From: Xylona heveae TC161
Lineage: Eukaryota; Ascomycota; Xylonomycetes; Xylonales; Xylonaceae
Assembly (NCBI RefSeq): GCF_001619985.1
Contig: NW_017264205.1
Location: forward strand, 186,001 to 250,000
Length of the DNA stretch: 64,000 nucleotides
Direction: 5' to 3'
How positions within the stretch are numbered: the stretch's first letter is position 1; every line of letters begins with the position of its first letter. The position numbers and the translations under genes were made by a program. Of the stretch, positions 11,520-23,331 are shown in pieces. The notes under the pieces are model-generated. The model saw only the letters and a list, made by a program, of their open reading frames with translations, was not told the origin of the DNA and ran no database searches.

Positions 11520-12024
11520 GTGGCGCTATGCCCTCCTTTCGTTATGCATGGGATCTTGAGAATACCTCACCAAGAGATTAGATCTTTCATTCGTGCTTGC
11601 GTAAAATTGATCGTTATGGGCCTTTGTGCCTTTGCATTTCTGGGCGTTTGCGGCGTGGGGCGTATGCGATACTCTTGACTGAGAGAGTGATACGATGATA
11701 TACGTCTTGAAAGATACCACAATGAAGTCGAATATCTAGATACAACCTGACAGTATGCAGCAATGCAAACATCAAAAATCTTGAAATTAGTATTCATCAT
11801 CATACGCACATAAACTATACATCTGAGAAAATAATGTTAGTACCGACGAAATCCATCAGCATGCGCATAGCGGTTCTTTCTTTTGTGGCGGCATAGTGCT
11901 CCTTGGCATTTACTAAGCCGGCCTTTCGCGTGCTACCCTGCTACCCTGTTGCCTTAAGCAAAGGTAACCACAAGGCCCGAAAAATAGTGTAAGATCTAAA
12001 CACCTTAAGCTACTCCGTACCCCC
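11520..12024. other. Intergenic region before the TMEM42-like gene
   Basis: 3' region of TOA2 and promoter of the next plus-strand gene. A TACTCCGTA motif lies at 12011-12019, six bases before the ATG. No gene is seen. Confidence 0.45.
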
Positions 12025-13010
12025 ATGGCGACTTCGTCCGCCCGCCCGCTGGTTCAAAGGGGAGAGGGCCAAGCAAGATCCCGGCTCCGCCAGAGCCGCG
12101 CTGACGCCAACCCCATGACTCCATACAAGACTGCAGTTGTGGACCCTGAACAAGAACCCCTTGTTTCGACTGATCGAAAAGACCAAATCAATATCCAGAA
12201 CATGCCAGGGACGGATTCTGTCAATAGAAAAACGCAATGGCTACTCCTGGCAGTTGCCAGTGGCGCTTGCGCCGCCTTTAATGGTGTCTTTGCTAAATTG
12301 TAATGCCCTCCCCCTTCGTGAACTACAAAATCCTACATGATGTGGTATTTGAAAACAGGAGGGGAAAAAATAGTTGCTAACATACTTTCCCCCATTGTTT
12401 GATGCAGAACTACAACTGAATTGACAAAAACGTGGGCGGGTGCCATTGCAACGGGCCTTGGGCTGGATCGTGATAATCTTGTGGTCGAATTCGTTATCCG
12501 CGCAGTAAGTTGAGGCACTGATTTAGGTATTACATGTTTTGACAGAGACTAACCACTGGCTCCTCAGACATTTTTCGGGTTGAATCTTGTGTTCAACGGC
12601 ATTGTTAGTAGTATCGCGGTTTTGATTCTTTCATTAAATAACATACTGATCGATTCCAATTCTAGATGTGGGCATTATTCACAGCTGCTCTGACAAGAGG
12701 CACCTCCACGACTCAGGTGTCTATCATTAACACTTCTGCAAATTTCATGATTACTGCCATGTTAGGTCTCTTAATCTTTTCCGAATCCCTGCCGCCATTA
12801 TGGTGGGTAGGAGCTGCGTTGCTTGTAGCGGGCAATGTCATCATTGGCGGGAGAGAAGAAGCTGAAGTGAACAAGCCCTCGGTGGTATTAGATGAGTCGG
12901 GCCAGGGAGACGATGTTTTGAGGGAAGAGGAGGAAGAGCTTCTTGCGGAAGCAGTCGAGTTTGAAGACGGGGGAAACATTGGAGACGGTAGCCATGCAGC
13001 TCGCAGCTGA
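12025..13010 (+). CDS. TMEM42-like EamA/DMT-type membrane protein
   Basis: Exons are 12025-12299, 12408-12504, 12568-12603 and 12666-13010, giving 250 residues. A hydrophilic N-terminus of about 75 residues is followed by membrane segments: WLLLAVASGACAAFNGVFAK, the helix around FFGLNLVFNGIMWALFTAAL, FMITAMLGLLIFSES, and WWVGAALLVAGNVIIGG. The acidic tail is cytosolic in character (EEEEELLAEAVEFEDG). The ASG.CAAxNGVFAKL and SxxQVSxxNTxxNF blocks resemble TMEM42, a short half-size member of the drug/metabolite transporter superfamily. The substrate is unknown. The 36-nt exon 3 is supported by phase and by the FNGI-MWALF join. Confidence 0.8.
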
Positions 13011-13244
13011 TTCCTAGTGGTTGGAAGGGCATTGCTGTGGTACCATTTGAAAATACCTTACTTTGGACAAAGTGTAATACTTGATGAAACACCGAATGCC
13101 TAGATTTGCTAGAGTGGCAATGTGATATCCCCTGATTGGACACTTTCCGAATGCATTATCGGACTCTATATGTAATTAGATAAATATTGGATGGCAAATT
13201 GTAATTCGAAATCTAGACATAAATCATGAATGGGAATTAAATCT
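13011..13244. other. Short convergent intergenic region
   Basis: 234 bases of AT-rich 3' sequence between the TMEM42-like gene and the CLC gene, which end facing each other. Confidence 0.4.
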
Positions 13245-16200
13245 TTAACGGTTCTCTAGTTCGAGCCCATTGTCTGCAGCTGTCTGATCGGGCTCATCCC
13301 TTGTCGTCGACAACGAGGGCCTGCGCACCGGTTGAGGAGCAGCCGTTCGAAAGCCAAGCGCAATGTTAGTTTCTCCTTTTCGCCCAAATCTGCCACCAGA
13401 AACCGTATCAAGTATTCGTCCCAACCAGCGTGCCGAGCTCAACAAAGCGGCCCAGGCTTTTGCTTGACCTTCTTCCAAAGCTGAATTGTCCCTGGGATTC
13501 TCATGAGCCTCGACCTTGAACTGATACTTGAGGCAATCTTTCACAGTTACTAGACCCGTCAGCTTCCCCCGATATTCAATAAGAATTACCCGAGGGCCTA
13601 GCTTTTTGAATAGCTCCATCACTGTTTCCAGCGGCAGACGAGGGTGTATTGCTAGTGGGGTCGGATCGATGAATTGGCTGAAGTCAATTGATGTTAGGTC
13701 TGATGTAGGCCCAATATCATCAAAGGTGACCGGTCTTGCTTCCGCAGATGGAAAATCCACTGATGGTAAAGCCGTAAAGAAGCATTTTGCATTTGGTGGA
13801 ACGTAGCGTTCGCGCTTGATTCTATCAATTGCATAGCGTAGCTCGGTGCGTCCAATATATCCAACCAAGGCCCGCGAATTGGAGTCTTCAACAATTGGGT
13901 AGCCTTGAAAACTGTTGTCAAGAAACAGCTTCTCGAGATCTTGCAGCTCTAGGTCCGAAGAGGGGATTATCGAGATGTCAGTTGTCATAACTTGCGAGAC
14001 CGGCACACCAAATGTATGCTCCTCCTTATTGTCCAGGAAAGGAAATCCATTGAACCAGATCATTCGATCTGCAATACCGCCTTTTCCAAAGCGTTCGCCA
14101 ACTGCCTTGGTGACACCTACGACGATCTGGATAATCCCAAGTTAATTGAGGCCTTGGCAAGGAAGGAAGATCACTCACCATTGTGGGAAGGATATACGTC
14201 AGAGCTCCGGTAAGTTCAAACATTATTACAACAACTGACACCGTAATATGCATGATGCCACTTAACGCAGCCGCAGCCCCTAAGAAAGCATATGTTCCAG
14301 GAGTGATACAAGGCACGTCCGGTTGGCAGGAAGCAAAGAATTTCGCATGAGGGAAGGATTCATGCAATGCCTGCACAAGGATGCCAACCATTCGACCAAA
14401 GGAGGCGCCTATCGCCATAGAAGGGACAAAAATACCCGCAGGTACTTTGCATCCATACGAGATGATGACGAGAAGGATGCGAAGTATAGTGGCAATGGCA
14501 AGCAGAAATACCATCCACCATCGATTCTTGCGCCTGAGATAGGTCAGCGATTGTAGTGGAATCAGAGTAAAGCGTCCTTACTCGCAGAGGCCATCGTAAT
14601 CATGGCCGCCTTCACACTCTAAAAAGAGAATTTCCATATTCTCGGTCATATCAATTCGCAGGAATTTGTTTGGATAACAAACAATCGCGGTCAAGGCAGC
14701 AAGAAAGACTGCCTCTATGATCGGATAACTGGCAAGATACTTCTTCCGGAAAGCCTGAGCGCGCAGATTCCACTTGATGACAAAGGCACCATATAGTCCA
14801 CCAAATGCGCCGATGACAATGTAAAATATGATTTCAAAAAAGTGCCACGAACGGTCATATTTGACTTGAAACATTACCAACTGGCCGGTACGGAACGGAT
14901 TCATAGCCTTGGTATCGATTTAGCTTAAACTGTGCAGCAGTTTTCGTTACCAAACTAGACTTACAGCCAGAACAACGGTAGCCACCAGCGCACAAAAATA
15001 ACTGCGCCATATAGTCTTCAGTGGAAAATACGAGGACATTTCCTACGCCCTTAGGGTAAGCTGAATTGCCTCACTTCAAGAAAGAATTCCCCGCTTACCT
15101 CTAGTGAGAATAATACCCCACCAATTGGACTGCCGAAAGCAACCGCAACTCCCGCAGCTGCACAAGCACTAAGGATCTCCCTTGTTTTTGCAGCATTGCG
15201 TCTATACTTATCAAAGAATCTCGAAATAACGTTGCCAGTACAGACCGCGTAATGCACACTTGGGCCCTCTTTTCCGACAGAAAGTCCAGACGCAATCGCA
15301 AGCGGTAAGCCGATGGATTTGATGAGCAACGTTGGAAAACCGAGAAATCCCTTCATGACAAAGCCGGCGATGATGCATTTGATCTCTGAGATACCCGAAC
15401 CTGCAGCGTAGGGCGCAAAAGATTTAACGAGGCGAGCCGCCATGAACGCAAATAATGCCTAAGATATTTTCAGCAATTGCTGAGCCCCCAAGCGGAAATT
15501 AAATACGCACCGAAAACAGAATGTATATCGTATAGTTGACGGGCGAAAAATTGCTCCATCGGTGCCATTCAGGACAACCTAGATACATTCAGTACAGAAG
15601 CTTTGACATGGGGACCTGTTACTTGCATCCGTGGACGTATACAGATACTATTAGAACGGGGTAATCGTACCATTTTCCGCACCCCAGCAACAGAAATTCT
15701 CATTGAGATAAAAGCCGGTGGTGCAATAGCCAAGCTTGATGTCAGATAACCATTCCGTGACAATATTCAAAAATGCAGCATTCAACCCAATAACGACACC
15801 TGACAATCTGTTAAATTGCACGAACAAGACTCTAGTAGAATTAACCTACCAATCAGGCTGACAACGATCCACGCTTGCCCGGCGTCATAAGACTCCCAAA
15901 GTTTAGACCTCCAGCCATCTTGATCTCCTCTCTGAAAGACATTAACATTGCTTTTCCGCTTCGCCCTTCTTCTTAGCTGCTCACGAGCAGCATCCTGAAC
16001 CCAATCTAAACTTATGCTCAGCGATTTTCGAAATTCTAGATCCTTGGATGCGACCACTCGTACCTATTGTTGTAAAGTCCTTGTCACGAAATTAGCGACT
16101 GGATTCCTCGACATTCTTTGCACGGATGTACCTCATATTTTTTGATCTCAGCTATCTCTTCAGTTATCTGATGAGCTGCTCCAGTCCTGCTTGCGTCGCC

Positions 16201-16338
16201 ATTCTGGCCAAGTTCGGCATCCGAGAGTGCGGAGAGACGCCGGGACCGCGAATGAGTTGATACGGACCTGGGATTTGACGGGCGCAATGGATGCGACCGA
16301 GAAGACACGGCGCTGGAGTTCATCACATTAGAAAGCAC
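13245..16338 (-). CDS. CLC-type chloride/proton exchanger with CBS pair
   Basis: Exons are 16338-16132, 16079-16064 (16 nt), 16005-15850, 15799-15671, 15578-15511, 15458-15099, 15042-14965, 14907-14582, 14533-14179 and 14126-13245, giving 858 residues. CLC selectivity motifs are seen: [16 protein letters not shown] and [10 protein letters not shown]. The gating Glu is in GKEGP (about 256). The proton Glu is the second E of the join [13 protein letters not shown] (about 313), so both exchanger residues are present. The spacing equals that of mammalian ClC-5 (211 and 268). Two CBS domains follow in the last exon ([30 protein letters not shown]). It resembles the ClC-3/4/5 and yeast Gef1 class, acting in endosome/Golgi acidification and copper or iron handling (inference from family). 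Confidence 0.94.
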
Positions 16339-16746
16339 GCATGGCCAGCGGACCTCAGTAGAAGCACGCAGTAGCCAGGTGACCCTTGTGAGAGCTCATT
16401 ATCGGCCGTGATATCAACAGCGGTGCGGAACTTGCCGGCACGCGGTCTAATGGTCTTGCCATAGAACAATGAGAGCAATGTGAAATGGTGGAGTCTGTCT
16501 CACAAATTTGAGATCAGAAAAGACCGTGATCATATTCAGTATGTCCAGGACTTCAGATAAAAGCTTTCATCATACTCATCCGTGCTGCAGGCGCAAAGCG
16601 CTACGTGTCGACTTGTAGTCTCGTTCGCGTTTCCACGCGACAAACAATTTGAGAACCCCGAGGAGACAAGTTATATCTCTCGTGGTACTTGCAGAAGATT
16701 ACCAGCTTGCCGGCTCCTTGGATTATTTCAAAGAAGACTCCCCCAA
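16339..16746. promoter_or_regulatory. Divergent promoter region CLC/DPB3-like
   Basis: 408 bases between two divergent start codons. Nothing beyond presumed promoters is recognised. A 91-codon open frame here (16582-16857) overlaps the DPB3-like exon 1 in the real frame and is not a separate gene. Confidence 0.45.
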
Positions 16747-17459
16747 ATGAGTAACAAGAATCTTGCCACCTCTTCGTCGGAGGAGGTGACCGGCCAAGTC
16801 TCTTTGCCCCGTAAGAAATCCTGGCGACGCATACAATGGATAGGCAATGACCATTGACGTTACATGCAGTTGCGCGCATAAAACGAATTATACACGTGGA
16901 CGATGATATCCACAACTGCTCAAACAATGCTGCTTTTACCATCACTATTGCAACGGTACGATACCTTCAACTATCGACTACACGATGAGCTTGTGCTAAG
17001 TGATACCAGCAAATGTTTATTCAGTATTTGGCGGAGCAGGCGCACAATGTTGTAAAGTCAGAAAGGAAGCCTCGACGGAATATACAGTACAAAGACATTG
17101 GTAAAAATTTGCCTTTACTAATTGAGAATATAAGTACTAACGTTGGACGTGTAGCAAACGCTGTCGCCCGCATCGATAACCTCGAATTTCTTTCAGATGT
17201 CGTGCCGAAAACGATTCCTTACAAGCAATTAAAGGAGAAGAAATTCGATCCTAGCAATGGAAACATATCTGAGTCCAGTCAGGCGGCCCTGGATCGAAGC
17301 CAAGTTGGCCGCTTGGGACTGGACGGAGCTGGATATGAGGAGTCCGTCGATAGTGATGCAACGATTCCTCAGAGAGACAACATGAAAATGGAGATTCGCG
17401 GTTCTCGAGAAAGTGGCATCCTGGCGAGTAACCCTGATGAGGACGCTATGGTGGAATAA
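16747..17459 (+). CDS. DPB3: Histone-fold protein, Dpb3/CHRAC1-like (CBF/NF-Y family)
   Basis: Exons are 16747-16810, 16870-16955, 17010-17100 and 17155-17459, giving 181 residues. The histone fold begins SLPLARIKRIIHVDDD and continues NCSNNAAFTITIATQMFIQY, VVKSERKPRRNIQYKDI, ANAVARIDNLEFLSDVVPKT. The FLSDVVPK ending matches CHRAC1/Dpb3-type proteins, which pair with a Dpb4/POLE3 partner in DNA polymerase epsilon or in ISWI chromatin-remodelling complexes. Which complex it serves here cannot be decided from sequence. The C-terminal 70 residues are Asp/Ser-rich and unlike a known domain. The last intron has a perfect TACTAAC branch site. Confidence 0.85.
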
Positions 17460-18058
17460 ATATGATTGCACAAAAATGTACAAACTGGTTCAGGTTTAAG
17501 GCGCTGGTGGTGTATTCGCAGGTCCAACGGCAATGGCGCAGTCGGTTCAAAAGTATGAAATTAGCGTTTTTCGGATAATTTGATACCTTGCATTTTAGCT
17601 GTGTATATTCATTTAATAAATACCGTGCTCTGTGAAATTTCATATGAAGATTGTGATTATTACTGGCACGGAAATTCCCCGATTATGATTCGCTGATAAG
17701 TGTAAAGTGAGCGATTCATCCTACTGGCACTCAAGGAGATATGAAGGCTATTGGCAGAATAAGCACGCTTCATCGACGCAACCTAGAAAGCATAAATTGA
17801 TTTTCAATGCACCGTCGCTCAGTACAATATGATTATGATCTATTATCAAATTTGTTATTTTTGGTTGACGAGTCTGAGGGGATAAAGTGGTAGATTGCCT
17901 CGTCAGGCAATATTGTCGGGAAGGAATTGACCAATCATAAGCGACGCCTACTTGCTTACCTCATGCTTGGCAGACTCTCTACTCTCAAACCTTGCCGCCA
18001 TTTCCATCAACTCCCGAGGACGATCGATTGTACAGCATCAGCCCCCCAAACCGCCAGG
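17460..18058. other. Upstream region of the Rieske gene
   Basis: 599 bases, AT-rich in the first half. An in-frame ATG at 17927 could extend the Rieske protein by 44 residues, but the downstream ATG at 18059 is preferred. No other gene is seen. Confidence 0.45.
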
Positions 18059-18996
18059 ATGTCTGCTCTCACGTCAAGATCTAGTGCCCTCCTGCGCACT
18101 TGCGCACGGCAGCGGCTGGCTCCCATTGCCGCCACCTCAATGGCTGCGCAGAGACGTGGTAAAGCCGACCAGGCGACGTCCTCTTTCGACAGCCCCTTCC
18201 GCGGCGAGACTTCTTCCACCAAGATCCCCAGCTTTGCCAGCTACAAGAGCAGCAAGGGCGAGACCTCCAACAAGGTCTTCCAGTACTTCATGGTCGGCAC
18301 CATGGGCATGTTGACTGGTGTTGGAGCCAAGGCCACCGTTCAGGGTAGGTCTCAAACAACCCCGAAGAAGATGCATTGCCATTGAAACAAGGCATTGCCC
18401 TTATTGCGCGATCTTGGAGGATAAATTTTCTAATGACACTGCCTCTGTAGACTTCCTTGTCAACATGTCTGCCTCTGCCGATGTCCTGGCCCAGGCCAAG
18501 GTCGAGCTCGACCTCAGCGCTATCCCCGAGGGCAAGAACGTGAGTCTTCTCCTAGTAGGCTCTTATCAAGTTCTATCAACTTACACGTAAACCCCTATCA
18601 GGTCATTATCAAGTGGCGTGGAAAGCCCGTTTTCATCCGTCACCGTACCGCCGATGAGATCAAGGAGGCCGAGGATGCCAAGTGGGAGTCTTTCCGTGAC
18701 CCCCAGCCCGACTCCGCCCGTGCGAAGAAGCCTGAGTGGCTCGTCATGCTTGGTTCGTATATTCAGGAAAAAAATAATCTTCTGTGCATTCGTCTAACCA
18801 GGTAAATTTATTAGGTGTCTGCACTCACTTGGGTTGTGTCCCCATCGGTGAGGCTGGTGACTTCGGTGGTTGGTTCTGCCCTTGTCACGGTTCCCACTAC
18901 GACATTTCTGGCCGTGTCCGCAAGGGTCCCGCCCCCTTGAACTTGGAGATCCCCGAGTACGACTTCCCCTCGGAGACCTCCATCGTCATCGGTTAA
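18059..18996 (+). CDS. RIP1: Rieske iron-sulfur protein of the cytochrome bc1 complex
   Basis: Transfers electrons from ubiquinol to cytochrome c1 in mitochondrial complex III. Exons are 18059-18344, 18451-18539, 18602-18752 and 18815-18996, giving 235 residues. The N-terminus [20 protein letters not shown] is an Arg/Ser-rich presequence. Then comes the hinge/anchor region ([20 protein letters not shown]), and the 2Fe-2S cluster motifs CTHLGC and CPCHGSHYD with the conserved ending [14 protein letters not shown]. All four Fe-S ligands (two Cys, two His) and the disulfide Cys pair are present. An upstream in-frame ATG (17927) exists; the 18059 start gives a normal presequence and length. Confidence 0.96.
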
Positions 18997-19462
18997 AGCA
19001 ATCCTCGTCCCAGAAATTTTCTTTGGTTTATTTTTTCTCTAGAAAGGTGACATTAGGTCCTGGTTTCCAGCTGTACAAGAAGAGGACCCTGGATGGGGAG
19101 GCCGATATCCAAGCCACTGCCGCCTATCAATTGTCCAAGTGTTGAGTAGTTCGCTGTAGATTTGTACCATAGCCTTTCATACACTTTGAACTTTTAGCAT
19201 ACTCTTTTGTCCACTTGATATTGATTCACAGTGACTTGACCATGCTTCAGATGCTACAGATGCATGTTCGTATATTCGTTACTTGTAACGGTCCATCCAG
19301 TGAAATCTAATCCTTTGATTGAAATAGCTTTTGCTAGCTGGTTATAATACACCCAAAGAAAGGCTCTACACTATTGTACAAAGATATGCTAGATGCCGTC
19401 TTTAATGCTTGCAGATCACACACGCTGGGAAAACAGCAGCAGACCAATCAAAACAAGGACAA
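18997..19462. other. Convergent intergenic region RIP1/SHE9
   Basis: 3' regions of two convergent genes. Scattered short open frames only. Confidence 0.45.
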
Positions 19463-20962
19463 TCATGTATGTCGGAGCAGCATTATCATAGCTCCCACGA
19501 ACGCCGCACCTGCGACGGTACCCTCTAGTGCAATGGTAGTCACATCGACTTTACGAAGCTGGACCTCTTTCTGACTGAAAATATCACGTAGAAATCGGTC
19601 AGCATACTGGACGGGAACCATTGCCTTGTCCTTGATTGACTTTAGTAGGGGTAGCTCTTCCCCAAGTCGAGATTGATTTTCAAGCTCAGACCCAGAAGAT
19701 TCTGATGCAAGCGGAACCTCAGCTTCAGGGACAGGGGCAAAGGCATCGGCCGTAGCAGTAGCAGCAGGTTGCTCGACCTTGGCAGAGTCTCCGGGCGTTG
19801 GCTCGCTCTGCGTCCCGTCCGTCAGGACAAAGGGCTGTTCGGCTTGTTCTTGTGATGGAGAAACCACCGTGTTGGGGGCATTGGAATCAGACTGGGCCTT
19901 GGGGGCAGCGAGGACGCTGCTTTCACGCTCAATCGCCTCCATGACCTTTTCTTCAAAGCCTTTCACTAGTCTTTTCCGTCGCCATGGCTCCACGCCAATC
20001 TGGAAGACGAGGAAGAGTAGCACGTTGACGCCCATAAGGCCCCAAGTACCCCAGGTACTCATCCGTCGGATCTTGTCGCTCCAGATCTGCTCCTCGTGGT
20101 ACCGGGCCAGGATGCTGCGGCTTAGCTGAACAGCGGCTTCTTCGGCGACTTGCTCAGCGGCAGTGAGTGCTTGCTGAGTCGCGAGCTCTGTCTGCTCGTT
20201 TGTATGATCGGATCGGTACAGTTCGGTAAACCGTTCCAGGTCCTGAGCGGACCAGGCGTGCTTGCGCTGCAGCAACTCGTTGACCTCTCGCTGAGAGGCA
20301 GATCGGCGGGCAATGGCGGCGGAATATGCATCTTTTGAATCATGCACAGATCGTCGAGCATCACGAACACGTTGTTCTGCGGTGTTGGTTTAGTTATGTT
20401 TGACTGGCATAGCCAAGTTGATGCTGATTGGAAGCATACCTTGGTGCTCAATCTCTTTTTTGAGGGCCTCAATGCCCGAATAGCCCGTAAGATCATTCAA
20501 TGTCTTGCCAGCTAAAAATATGTTCGTCTGAAGGTTGTCCATGACATGGGAGAACTTCTTTGAAAGCTGCCATCGTCGTCCCTCTTCTTCCGAGGGCAGA
20601 TCTTTTCTGGGCGGTTGAGTCTGGGCGTAGGCCGTTGTAAATGCATCAGACGTGGCGTTTGAGGCCAAACTTGCGCTTGGTATTTCAGGCTCTGATGGCT
20701 TCGAAGAAGGCTTCGCGGTTGCCCCTACATTGGAAAGTTTAACCTCATCTTGGGCGGCTTGTGAGGATTCCCGGTCAGAGGAGCTCCGGTTCTCGCTGTA
20801 ATATCTCAACTGGATCCGGAATTGACATTGGAGGCAGGCGGTCGGCGTTACATGTTGTGGTCGGGGAAAATATGCGTTCAGTCTTGGTAGAGACTTTGGA
20901 AGGGTCTTTGTAATGAGGGATTCGAACGTAGGCTTTGCTACGTGCCTGAGCAATGGCCTCAT
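19463..20962 (-). CDS. SHE9: Mitochondrial inner-membrane fission/morphology protein She9/Mdm33
   Basis: Mdm33/She9 shapes the mitochondrial inner membrane. Exons are 20962-20440 and 20376-19463, giving 478 residues. There is an Arg-rich presequence ([19 protein letters not shown]), then a Ser/Pro-rich part. The family core starts at [20 protein letters not shown] and [20 protein letters not shown], leading into a long coiled coil ([40 protein letters not shown]). A membrane segment [20 protein letters not shown] with basic flank [13 protein letters not shown] follows, and a second hydrophobic segment is at the C-terminus ([16 protein letters not shown]). Length and layout match the family. 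Confidence 0.92.
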
Positions 20963-22139
20963 CGCTGTCTTTTGACGGTGCGACTGTTTTCGACCATTTG
21001 CAGCATTCCCCCGGTTCTAGGTAGGTAACTACAGAGGTACAGCGCACGAGATTCGGCAGAATGGCGCATGGGCCACATTGAGCGATCCGGCTCCGATTGC
21101 CCGCCGGTAGCGCCATTTTGTTCCAGGCACGCGAATGACAACGGGCGCGGCCGAACGGGGGTGGTAACACTTGTCCCACGCTGACTGCGACGGATGCGAT
21201 GGGTTTCTCCTATTCTGTGAAACATACTTTGAAGTTAAAATATACGAATCTAAGGGCGAGTATACCACCGCAGCAATTGCAGTGAGACGAATCATCTGCA
21301 CTTGGTGGAAGAACAACGTGGGGGTATACCGGTCACGACTGAAGAAATGATGTTCTCAATTTGACGAGAAAGTCACGTCACTGCAGAATACGATGCGGCA
21401 GGTACAAAGGGCGAATGCGGCTTTTGGCGTTGGATGCCCGTGGGGTGCCTTGGGTGGTGCGATGTGCCTTACATCTTGGGCCAGATTATGCTGCTTGCCC
21501 AGAGAATCATAAATAAGGCGAAGTAATGGGATGATTTGGTGACACATTTTTAGCGGGCTCGAAATTTTCCTTTGCTTTCCTCTACGGAGTAGTACAATAA
21601 TGAGCCATGTCTGTCAAGTCGAAAAGTCCATCTTGACAGTTTGCGTCAGAGTGGTCTTTTGGTGGCTTGAGCCAATCACAAGAGCGGTATGGGCCATCAT
21701 GAGCAAACGCAAGCTGGACCGAGGGAACCAACGCTTGCACTGTTCCCGGTCTGTTTTTGGCGGTTCTGGGCGGCCCCTCGTCAGTCAACCTTCAGGAGAC
21801 TGAGGGAAAGCTGGAGGGGCCGGTCTCGTCGCCTGTACCCCACCATGATGAACCCCAGCCCATGGCGTAAATCGATCGCAGCATGACAGGGCCAACTACT
21901 ACTTAACTGGCCCTCGTTCACCTGCCACCCACGTTGCCCCTCATTTTCACTTATTCTTTTCCCCTCATACACAAAACAGCTCAATTGTTCTGGTCAACAA
22001 TTGACTTGCCAAACGCATCTTATTATTTGTCCCCCAACCCTTCCCCAACAACCGTCGCAACCTACTGAGCTATAATCTAAGCTCTTCCCACTCCTTTCCA
22101 TCTCGTCACTTCCGTTTCCATATACACAAATTGCCCAAG
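20963..22139. promoter_or_regulatory. Divergent intergenic region SHE9/HAD phosphatase
   Basis: 1177 bases between divergent starts. The last 250 bases before the HAD ATG are strongly pyrimidine-rich and end ..cccaag-ATG, a typical leader of a well-expressed fungal gene. A TACGGAGTA motif is at 21583-21591 and an inverted CCAAT-type box (ccaatcac) near 21674. No gene model could be supported. Confidence 0.5.
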
Positions 22140-23331
22140 ATGTCGGCAGACCAGCTCCCCGCCTTGAAGTCCAACCCAAAGTTCATTTTCTTCACGGACT
22201 TTGACGGTACTATTACTATGAAGGACAGTAAGTGAAGTTGCCATCATCCCTCACGGGTGTCGTTATGGATCCTTGTTTGTTTGCTAACTGCGCGATTTTA
22301 AGGCAATGACTACTTAGTACGCGCCCGAAATTATATTTTGTCTGGTAGCAAATGAAGCTGACTTTTTCAAGACCGACAACCTTGGTTTTGGACCTGAGCT
22401 CCGCCGAAAAGGCAACATTGAGGTGCTGGAGAACAGGGAGACCTTCAGGTTCGTTGACAGCCGCCCGATCCGCCCGGTCCGGGGTCTCCGTTGCTAACAT
22501 GGAGCTCTTTTTTACTGTAGAGATGCATTCAAGGAGATGCTTGACAGCATCAAGCACCCTTTCAACGAATGCGTGCAGACATTAGTCGACAACATCAAGT
22601 TGGACCCCCACTTTAACGACTTCTACAAGTGGGCTCTTGAGCACAACGTCCCCGTTGTAGTCCTCTCCTCCGGCATGGTCCCAATCATCCGCGCTCTCCT
22701 TGAGCACTTGGTCGGCCCCGATGCCGCCAAGATCCAGATCATCAGCAACGACGTGAAGCCTCGGAAGATTGACGGAAAGATCCCCGAAGATTGGGAAAAC
22801 AAGGAGGCTGCTTGGGAGATTGAATATCACGACGACAGGTAAATCCCCGCCGGTGAAATCTCCAATTTTTTGTAGGCACGCCGCTGACATCGTTTCAGCT
22901 CCTTCGGCCACGACAAGTCCCTTGCCATCCGGCCGTATGCCAATCTGCCCGCGGACAAGCGGCCCACTCTTTTCTACGCTGGTGACGGTGTCTCGGACCT
23001 GTCGGCAGCTCGTGAGACGGACCTTTTGTTTGCCAAGAAGGGCCATGGTATGTCCCCTTTACTCCGATTACCAGACAAGAATTGTTAATCCCTTGTTACA
23101 GACTTGGTGACATACTGTGAGCGTGAGGGCGTGCCCTTCACTCTCTTTGAGGACTGGAACACCATTCTCGAGAACGTCCAGGCGATCTAGTAAGTTCAAA
23201 ATACCATTTACCTTTGCGTTGTGGCCAAATTCTAATGACTTATTCTTCGTTGCAGCTCTGGTAAGACGGACGTGAAGAGCGTGGCCGCTGCTGGTGTTGA
23301 GGCTGTGAGACACGGTGGCAACAAGGTATAA
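22140..23331 (+). CDS. HAD-superfamily phosphatase, phosphoserine-phosphatase-like (YNL010W type)
   Basis: Seven exons: 22140-22227, 22303-22316 (14 nt), 22372-22448, 22521-22838, 22899-23047, 23102-23189 and 23256-23331, giving 269 residues. HAD motif I is FFTDFDGTIT (two Asp), motif II is VVVLSSGM, and motifs III/IV are in the block LFYAGDGVSDLSAA. The layout resembles fungal orthologues of yeast YNL010W and bacterial MtnX/phosphoserine-phosphatase-like enzymes. The natural substrate is not known from sequence. The 14-nt exon supplies S-N-D-Y-L between motif I and TDNLGFG. Expression is probably strong, judging by the pyrimidine-rich leader. Confidence 0.9.

Noticed and set aside
16582-16857. 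91-codon open frame before the Dpb3-like gene
   Set aside because: It overlaps the real exon 1 in another frame and ignores the clear splice sites.
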